DNA of 6,130 nucleotides from Pseudanabaenaceae cyanobacterium MP8IB2.15 (GTDB taxonomy: Bacteria; Cyanobacteriota; Cyanobacteriia; Pseudanabaenales; Pseudanabaenaceae), in assembly GCA_030248825.1 (NCBI GenBank), contig JARCMB010000152.1, positions 1 to 6,130 of the forward strand, given 5' to 3'. Under the pieces are notes generated by a model. That model was not told where the DNA came from and ran no database searches. It saw only the letters and a program-made list of their open reading frames with translations. A program made the position numbers and the translations under genes. Below, one piece after another: positions 1 to 4,697 of this stretch. Positions within the stretch are counted from its first letter, which is position 1, and every line of letters begins with the position of its first letter.

Positions 1-720
1 AAACCTCAACCGACCAGAGGACCGCAGTATTTTCCTGGCTTTAGTGCTGGGTCTCCTTCTGGATTTGGGCTGAACTGGGGCGATGTTTCTCTGGGACTGG
101 CATATATTGACAAATCAACGATCACGTTTGATAACCCAGTGTCTGGCAAGGCGGATGGCTCGGCGGCAATCGCTTTTGGGCTTGGTAATTCCAGCGATTT
201 TTTGGGCTTGGAGGTAAATTACAACCTGATCAGCTTAACGCCGTCGCGCTTTGCCGCGAATGGTAGCTTTGACTTTAAGCTCCACCGCTATCTGGGTGAT
301 TTGACTTCGATCGCGATTGGTTGGGAAAACGCGATTAACTATGGAGAAGACGCTGGCGGCACAAATTCTTCGGTATATGGAGTCGTGAGCAAGCTTTTCT
401 TATTAACGCCTGAGGATCTGGTTAACCCCAGAATTCTCAGTTTTTCAGTCGGCGTGGGCGGTGGAAGGTTTCGACCTTTCCAAGACGAGAGAAACAAAAA
501 AGGGACGGTGGGAGTATTTGCCAATATTGGCTATCAGGTGCTCCCAAATGTATCGGCAATCGTGGACTGGACTGGACGGGAGTTAAACTTGGGTGTCTCG
601 TATGTGCCTTTTAGTAATATTCCGTTTACAATAACTGCACTTGCCGTTGACGTGGCACAAAGTGTGGGGCCTGCCGTCAGATATGCGCTCACAGCTGGCT
701 TTAGCTTTAGATTTCGCTAG
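1..720 (+). CDS. Probable outer-membrane beta-barrel protein, 3' part (5' end outside window)
   Basis: Frame 1 is open from the first base to TAG at 718-720, giving 239 visible residues. The GTG at 139 is an internal valine: the reading frame continues upstream of it with similar residues (GFGLNWGDVSLGLAY just before), so the true start lies outside the window. No catalytic motif is visible. The protein is rich in Gly, aromatic residues and alternating polar/hydrophobic stretches such as SIAIGWENAINYG, GVFANIGYQVLP, and a final YALTAGFSFRFR. This fits successive amphipathic beta-strands ending in an aromatic last strand, as in outer-membrane barrels, although the last residue is Arg rather than the usual Phe. 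It could instead be a periplasmic beta-rich protein. I do not recognise a named family. The gene is followed by 84 bp without a clear terminator before the RTX gene on the same strand. Confidence 0.7.
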   Translation, partial: KPQPTRGPQYFPGFSAGSPSGFGLNWGDVSLGLAYIDKSTITFDNPVSGKADGSAAIAFGLGNSSDFLGLEVNYNLISLTPSRFAANGSFDFKLHRYLGDLTSIAIGWENAINYGEDAGGTNSSVYGVVSKLFLLTPEDLVNPRILSFSVGVGGGRFRPFQDERNKKGTVGVFANIGYQVLPNVSAIVDWTGRELNLGVSYVPFSNIPFTITALAVDVAQSVGPAVRYALTAGFSFRFR

Positions 721-804
721 TTCTTGCTAATTACTTTATATTACAGATAAACAGCTAAAAATTAGCCCTAAACCCCTCAAAAATGTTATTGGAGTTGAAA
801 TATT

Positions 805-1677
805 ATGGCAATTGATTTGGGTAACGGTAATGATAACTTCACAGTTACTAATGCTGGAGGTGAGTCTGTAAGAGGCTTTGGTGGTAGTGATACGCTCATT
901 GGCGGGCCTGGTAATGACACGCTTAGTGGTAATGAGGGTGATGATATTATTGTCGGCTCAGGAAATGATTTCTTATCAGGAGGGCAAGGGAATGACGCTG
1001 TAATTGCTAGCAATTCGGCGACTGGAGATGTCCTATACGGCAACAAAGGCACAGATATTCTGATCGGTTCGGCTGCAGGCGGAGTCTTAATGTTTGGTGG
1101 AAAAGGAAATGACCTTATTTACGCAGGTGAGATCGACACTGTGACTAGTGCTGGTGGAGATCTGATTTTTGGCGATCTAGGAGACGATCTAATATTTTCA
1201 AATGGGAATGGCACTTTGACAGGTGGCGGTGTTGCTTCTTTTCCTGATATTAATGACGGAAACGACACACTAGTTGGTGGCTTTGGCAATCAACTACTTG
1301 CTAGTAGTAGTGGTGAAGATACATTTTTATTCCAGAGTGCCGTTAGTCGTGTGATTGGCGGAAGAACTGTCCTAGAAGGTGGCTATGGTGGACAGGATGT
1401 CATTCGCAACTTTAAGTCAGGCGGAACGGGCAACGATAAAATCGTGTTTCGAGATCTGGTTTCTGGTGATACGGTTAAGATTGCCGATCTTGGCGCAAAT
1501 GGTTCTGCCATCTCTCTTTCAGGATCTGTTCCAGGATTGATAATTGTTGAAGGTACTGCCCTCAGCAATCTGCTAACGAGTGGTAACAACGATATTACGG
1601 TCAACGGAACAGTTATTGATTTCTCGAATGGTAGCTTTGATGCTTCGACAAACCTCTTTACCTATGTCATACCCTAG
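805..1677 (+). CDS. RTX/hemolysin-type calcium-binding repeat protein
   Basis: This is a complete 290-residue protein. ATG at 805 is preceded by GGAG at 791-794 (10-nt spacing). The N-terminal half carries nonapeptide repeats of the GGxGxDxLx type: GFGGSDTLI (24-32), GGPGNDTLS (33-41), GNEGDDIIV (42-50), a shortened GSGNDFLS (51-58), GGQGNDAVI (59-67), GNKGTDILI (79-87), GGKGNDLIY (98-106), GDLGDDLIF (123-131) and degenerate copies at 149-166. In this family such repeats bind Ca2+ and fold into a parallel beta-roll outside the cell. Residues 168-217 (GEDTFLF, then GGQDVIRNFKSG...NDKIVF) resemble the capping segment that commonly follows RTX repeats. There is no N-terminal signal peptide, which fits type I secretion through a C-terminal signal, but no transporter gene is in the window. 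No enzymatic domain is visible, so a surface or matrix structural role is most likely. The role is inferred; the repeat family is clear. Confidence 0.9.
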   Translation: MAIDLGNGNDNFTVTNAGGESVRGFGGSDTLIGGPGNDTLSGNEGDDIIVGSGNDFLSGGQGNDAVIASNSATGDVLYGNKGTDILIGSAAGGVLMFGGKGNDLIYAGEIDTVTSAGGDLIFGDLGDDLIFSNGNGTLTGGGVASFPDINDGNDTLVGGFGNQLLASSSGEDTFLFQSAVSRVIGGRTVLEGGYGGQDVIRNFKSGGTGNDKIVFRDLVSGDTVKIADLGANGSAISLSGSVPGLIIVEGTALSNLLTSGNNDITVNGTVIDFSNGSFDASTNLFTYVIP

Positions 1678-1710
1678 TTATAGGTTTCGATTAATTGGAT
1701 CGACTTGATG

Positions 1711-1739
1711 TAGACTTTTTATTATATTTTCTATATAAT
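1711..1739 (+). promoter_or_regulatory. Sigma70-like promoter upstream of the small exported genes
   Basis: A consensus -10 box TATAAT (1734-1739) lies 17 bp after a partial -35 box TAGACT (1711-1716, four of six matches to TTGACA). This predicts a transcript start near 1746, about 30 nt before the GTG start at 1775. The -10 box lies within an AT-only 7-bp inverted repeat (1721-1727 and 1733-1739, 5-nt gap). That symmetry could be an operator or just low complexity. The surrounding sequence is very AT-rich, so a chance match is possible. Confidence 0.5.
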
Positions 1740-1774
1740 TCAAGATAGCTTTACTTGTTGTCAGAGGTAAGATT

Positions 1775-2212
1775 GTGAAAAAAATATTAACAGCTTTTGG
1801 TCTGGGATTAGTTAGCTCAATCGCTTCTGGTTCATTTTTGATCTCTCCTGCTCGTGCAGGTTCAGCCGCAGCTTTGAATGCAATTAATGCTGGATCTGCA
1901 ACAACTGCCGCCATAGGATTATTTTCAATCCCCGCTGGGCAACCACCTACTGATGCACAGATCCAAGGTGCTCAAAATGTGATCAACCTCTTGACTCCTC
2001 CACCAGGTACTCCCGACGCTACAAACCCAGCCACACAAGCACAGATACTTAACGAATTGGCAAACCTAGGAATCACTCCTCCTCCTGCCAGCCAAACAAC
2101 TCCTATCTCTCCTGCTCCAAGTGGATCTCCGACAATCATCTCAAATCCTGAGACAGGCGCAGCAATTACCACAATTCTAAATAGCCTGAGCGGTTTTATC
2201 TTTCCTTTCTGA
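1775..2212 (+). CDS. Small exported protein of unknown function, Ala/Pro/Thr-rich
   Basis: This is a 145-residue protein starting at GTG 1775, supported by AGAGG at 1763-1767 (7-nt spacing) and by a well-formed signal peptide that begins right at this start. The signal has a Lys-Lys n-region, a hydrophobic core at about residues 4-23, and a likely signal peptidase I site after SPARA at residue 28. The mature part is about 117 residues with no Cys and few charges. It has Ala/Asn-rich segments predicted helical (29-50 and 60-72), Pro-rich linkers (PPPGTP, TPPPAS, SPAPSGSP at about 74-118), and a hydrophobic C-terminus (AAITTILNSLSGFIFPF). It should reach the periplasm, outer membrane or exterior. 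I recognise no family. A promoter lies just upstream, and the next exported gene begins about 45 bp downstream, so the two are probably co-transcribed. An adhesive or structural role is speculation. Confidence 0.75.
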   Translation: MKKILTAFGLGLVSSIASGSFLISPARAGSAAALNAINAGSATTAAIGLFSIPAGQPPTDAQIQGAQNVINLLTPPPGTPDATNPATQAQILNELANLGITPPPASQTTPISPAPSGSPTIISNPETGAAITTILNSLSGFIFPF

Positions 2213-2258
2213 TTTATTTAGGCGAGCTTTAATAATTTTATGAGTGAAGCTAATCAAC

Positions 2259-2726
2259 ATGACCAGAAGCATTAGATATCTGTTTGGTGCGATAGGTTTG
2301 GTTTCAGTATTTTGTATTATTGGAGTTACTGTTGAGATTAATGTAGTTGATGTTCAGGCTCAAACATCAGTGCCTAATAGTAACGTGCCACCCAATCCAA
2401 TCAATCTAACCCAAAAGCTAGAATCTAGTGCTGTAGATTTAATTACGCCGATCTCCAAAACAAGTGGAGATTTTCTCGCGCCTCCAATTATTGGAAATAT
2501 GAACTCTGCTAAGACTGCCTCTGTTAGATTACTTGTTTCCGTTGCAAACCTTGGTCAGAATACTCGCTTTCTAACTCTAGATAAAGTAAATAATGCTTTT
2601 GCTGCTTACAATAATCTCGTGGTTGTGATGGGGCTAACAGATGCTAGGCAATTGGCATATTATCCTAGGCTGAAAGCGATATCTGAGTCTTTAGTCCAAC
2701 TGAAGACTCAGATATCGGAAAATTGA
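2259..2726 (+). CDS. Small exported protein of unknown function
   Basis: I place the start at ATG 2259 (155 residues). An in-frame GTG at 2244 would add MKLIN but has no Shine-Dalgarno sequence; it directly follows an in-frame stop at 2241-2243. The ATG version has only a weak purine stretch (GTGAAG, 2244-2249), so the choice is uncertain. From the ATG, the protein has Arg-rich residues 1-6 and a hydrophobic core at about 7-25. A rather long polar stretch then leads to a plausible cleavage site DVQA|QTS at residues 34/35. A Pro/Asn linker (SVPNSNVPPNPIN) follows, then a mostly helical-looking domain. No family motif is seen. It lies 46 bp downstream of the previous exported gene with no terminator between them, suggesting one transcript. 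Its last codons form a long hairpin, and it converges on the minus-strand sugar transferase gene. Confidence 0.7.
   Translation: MTRSIRYLFGAIGLVSVFCIIGVTVEINVVDVQAQTSVPNSNVPPNPINLTQKLESSAVDLITPISKTSGDFLAPPIIGNMNSAKTASVRLLVSVANLGQNTRFLTLDKVNNAFAAYNNLVVVMGLTDARQLAYYPRLKAISESLVQLKTQISEN
2677..2717. repeat. 15-bp perfect inverted repeat (hairpin) at convergent gene ends
   Basis: CGATATCTGAGTCTT (2677-2691) is repeated exactly in inverse as AAGACTCAGATATCG (2703-2717). In plus-strand RNA the stem can extend inward by a U-G pair (2692/2702) and two Watson-Crick pairs (2693/2701, 2694/2700), giving about 18 bp closed by the 5-nt loop UCCAA. It lies wholly inside the last codons of the upstream exported-protein gene (stop at 2724-2726). 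It also lies about 85 bp beyond the stop of the opposing sugar transferase gene. There is no U-tract after it on the plus strand and only CTTTC on the minus strand. It is therefore not a classical intrinsic terminator, but it could stop or stabilise either transcript. Confidence 0.75.
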
Positions 2727-2801
2727 TTATCCATGATCTCAAGGTGCGCGAAGTTGTGACGGCGGGTAATAATAGTAAAACTGCTTGGTAAAGCCTGACA
2801 T

Positions 2802-4259
2802 TTAATAAGCTCCCTTGCCTAGCAATACGACTCTGAATGTCGATGCCAGAATGTAAAAATCTAAAGATAGCGACCAGTTTCGCACGTAATAAATATCAAT
2901 ATCGAGGCGTTGCTGAAAGCTACAATTATTGCGACCGCGTACTTGCCATAGCCCTGTGATCCCAAGTAGGGCTTTGAGAATCATGTTTTCGGAGCTGTTC
3001 ATCTTGACCAATTCATTTGGCATGTAGGCGCGAGGTCCAACCAAACTCATCTCTCCTTTTAACACGTTCCACATCTGCGGTAATTCATCAAGACTGAACT
3101 TACGCAGAAACCTTCCCACTCCTATAACACTGGGATCGCGGCGCAATTTATGGAATACTTCAAATTCTTGACGTAGTTCTCGATCGCTCTGCAAGATCTC
3201 CTCTAACTTTGCTTCAGCATTCAGGTACATGCTGCGAAACTTCAGGGCTTTAAAGCGAGTGCCATCCATGCCTAAACGCTCTTGAGCAAAGAGAATAGGA
3301 CCTCTAGAACTTAGTTTAATTGCCAGTGCAATCAAAATCAACAATGGCAGGAAGATCAGAATACCTGCGATCGTGAGTGTGATATCCAAAATCCGTTTAA
3401 TCAATTGCGAACTAGGGAAGAGCAGATTGTGCTTTACCTCTAATCCCAACACCCCGCCCAAGTCGCGCGCTGTTACCCAAAGATTCAGCGAGTCCAGAAA
3501 ATTGGGTAACAGAATCAAGTACGGAAACATCGAAGTATGCCTGCGTAGTAACGAAGTTAAATCTGCTTGGCTCATATCAGGCAAACAGAGAATGGCATGA
3601 TGTATTTTCAGAGTCTTAGCCAGCTTAGGAGCCATTGATAGCGGTCCCAGCATCGGCACGCCAAAGTAAGAGCCTTGAGTCTGAGGATCGTTATCGACGA
3701 TTGCAATCGGCTTAAATCCCATTCTGGGTTGCTCTTTGAGTCGTTTGACTAGATTTTGACCAATATCACCCGCGCCTAAAATCAGCACTGGTACACCCCA
3801 CCAGAAGCGATGGGCGCAGAAATCTCGCACTAGGGTGCGGGCGAGCGGCACAAACATCAGTGCCAACAGGCAGGAAGTCAACAAAACCCCGCGTGAATAT
3901 GCATTCAAGGCATCTCTGAGCAAAAAAGCTGATGCAGCTATCACCACATGCATAAGAATCGTGTTGACTGTGAGTTTTTTTAATTCTTCATGTGGTCTAA
4001 TTCCTACACCTGGATAAAGCCCAGAAACGGCATAGGCAAGGATAAACAGTCCCATCACAAGCGTTGGTTCTAGATAAAACAGCTTATTTGTAGTAAGTCG
4101 GACTAAATCCCACAGCCTTGCACTCAGCTCAAACGCCATCACTAGGGCTGCGGCATCAACCAGCATCAATGTGATTGTGGTGAGAAATGGACTAGGGGAT
4201 TGGATCAGCCGCAAAGCCCGTTTTTTTTCTTGGGGGACTCGAAGTGACTGTTTTAACAT
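2802..4259 (-). CDS. wbaP: WbaP-type undecaprenyl-phosphate sugar-1-phosphate transferase
   Basis: This 485-residue integral membrane enzyme transfers a sugar-1-phosphate from a UDP-sugar to undecaprenyl phosphate at the inner face of the cytoplasmic membrane. That reaction is the first step of exopolysaccharide, capsule or O-antigen assembly. Four hydrophobic helices (about 25-45, 63-82, 98-115, 123-141) are followed by a Rossmann-like domain with LILGAGDIG (159-167). The catalytic domain starts at KRILD (288-292) with the re-entrant helix at about 292-316. It carries GPILFAQERLG (320-330), KFRSM (340-344), DELPQMWNVL (391-400, with the Asp391-Glu392 catalytic dyad) and GEMSLVGPR (402-410). 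GITGLWQVRGRNN and the ending YYVRNWSLSLDFYIL...GKGAY are typical of the WbaP subfamily. Length is normal. The start ATG has GAGG four nt upstream. The sugar (galactose in classical WbaP) cannot be read from sequence. One oddity is Leu304-Pro305, where the re-entrant helix kink is usually Ser-Pro. Confidence 0.93.
   Translation of the reverse strand: MLKQSLRVPQEKKRALRLIQSPSPFLTTITLMLVDAAALVMAFELSARLWDLVRLTTNKLFYLEPTLVMGLFILAYAVSGLYPGVGIRPHEELKKLTVNTILMHVVIAASAFLLRDALNAYSRGVLLTSCLLALMFVPLARTLVRDFCAHRFWWGVPVLILGAGDIGQNLVKRLKEQPRMGFKPIAIVDNDPQTQGSYFGVPMLGPLSMAPKLAKTLKIHHAILCLPDMSQADLTSLLRRHTSMFPYLILLPNFLDSLNLWVTARDLGGVLGLEVKHNLLFPSSQLIKRILDITLTIAGILIFLPLLILIALAIKLSSRGPILFAQERLGMDGTRFKALKFRSMYLNAEAKLEEILQSDRELRQEFEVFHKLRRDPSVIGVGRFLRKFSLDELPQMWNVLKGEMSLVGPRAYMPNELVKMNSSENMILKALLGITGLWQVRGRNNCSFQQRLDIDIYYVRNWSLSLDFYILASTFRVVLLGKGAY
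4221..4228 (-). repeat. A8 homopolymer early in the sugar transferase gene
   Basis: Eight consecutive T on the plus strand read as an A8 run in the coding strand, spanning codons 11-13 (Glu-Lys-Lys) of the wbaP-type gene. A one-base slip here would truncate the protein within its first residues. As read, the frame is intact. Confidence 0.9.
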
Positions 4260-4697
4260 GAAGCCTCAGCAACAGATAGAACGGATCCTAAAGTTGAGAT
4301 TGTACGCGGTTCTGGCAAAAAGTGACAAAAAATAGCAGAAACAAAAAAGTAGCAACAGCAATTGCAAATTCAAATCGGACGTTTTAACCTAATTTGCTGA
4401 TAAGACAGATCAACCAAATGTAAAATAGTATGAAATAGGAATGCCAAAAGATTGAGCGTTAGTAGAGTTCATGCTAAATGGTCTTGACCGTGCCCAAAAT
4501 TATGCTCCAAATGCTAACCCTTTGCTGGAAATCAATTGCCTAAACCCTGAAATGTGAAATCTAAGTTAGAATACTTAGCTGTGTCCAATCGTTTTCAGTC
4601 TTACGCCGACACAAAACACTAATCGTTTCACTAACTGCTTTATCAAAAATCTGTCCGACTCAGACTGACGACAGACCGATCACAATTCTGGAGTTCT
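4260..4697. other. Divergent intergenic region between wbaP-type gene and rhlE
   Basis: These 438 bp hold the 5' flanks of two diverging genes. The minus-strand promoter occupies 4299-4328. On the plus strand I find no convincing promoter: weak -10-like boxes occur at TAAAAT (4421-4426), TAGTAT (4426-4431, with AAGACA 18 bp upstream) and TAGAAT (4567-4572, no good -35). If the upstream boxes are used, rhlE would have a leader of about 250 nt. Also present are a 28-codon ATG frame at 4471-4557 and a small stem CTGTC (4651-4655)/GACAG (4670-4674), 23 nt before the rhlE start. No tRNA, known riboswitch or mobile element is recognisable. Confidence 0.6.
4299..4328 (-). promoter_or_regulatory. Sigma70-like promoter of the sugar transferase gene
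   Basis: Read on the minus strand, TTGTCA (4328-4323, five of six matches to the -35 consensus) is followed after 18 bp by TACAAT (4304-4299, five of six matches to the -10 consensus). A transcript start near 4292 would give a leader of about 33 nt, containing the GAGG ribosome-binding site (4267-4264) of the gene starting at 4259. Position, spacing and match quality agree, but there is no experimental support. Confidence 0.55.

Noticed and set aside
139..720. GTG at 139 as the start of the first gene
   Set aside because: The frame stays open to position 1 with residues of the same barrel-like character, there is no Shine-Dalgarno sequence before 139, and there is no signal peptide after it.
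754..766. Small hairpin GCTAA-AAA-TTAGC before the RTX gene
   Set aside because: A 5-bp AT-rich stem with a 3-nt loop and no following T run is too weak to call a terminator or operator.
786..1052. Minus-strand open frame of 88 codons opposite the RTX repeats
   Set aside because: It mirrors the Gly/Asp repeat codons, giving a Pro/Ser/Leu-rich product, and shows no plausible start context. The plus-strand RTX protein explains the region.
1687..1720. Possible terminator after the RTX gene: TCGAT/ATCGA stem followed later by TTTTT
   Set aside because: The stem is only 5 bp and the T run begins 12 nt after it, so it does not fit an intrinsic terminator.
2240..2275. ATG at 2240 opening an 11-codon frame that overlaps the start of the second exported gene
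   Set aside because: It has no well-spaced ribosome-binding site, is out of frame with the gene, and is short enough to be chance.
2781..2795. Short GCTT/AAGC stem followed on the minus strand by AGTTTT, as a terminator of the sugar transferase gene
   Set aside because: A 4-bp stem with four T is below what I would call a terminator; the 2677-2717 hairpin is much stronger.
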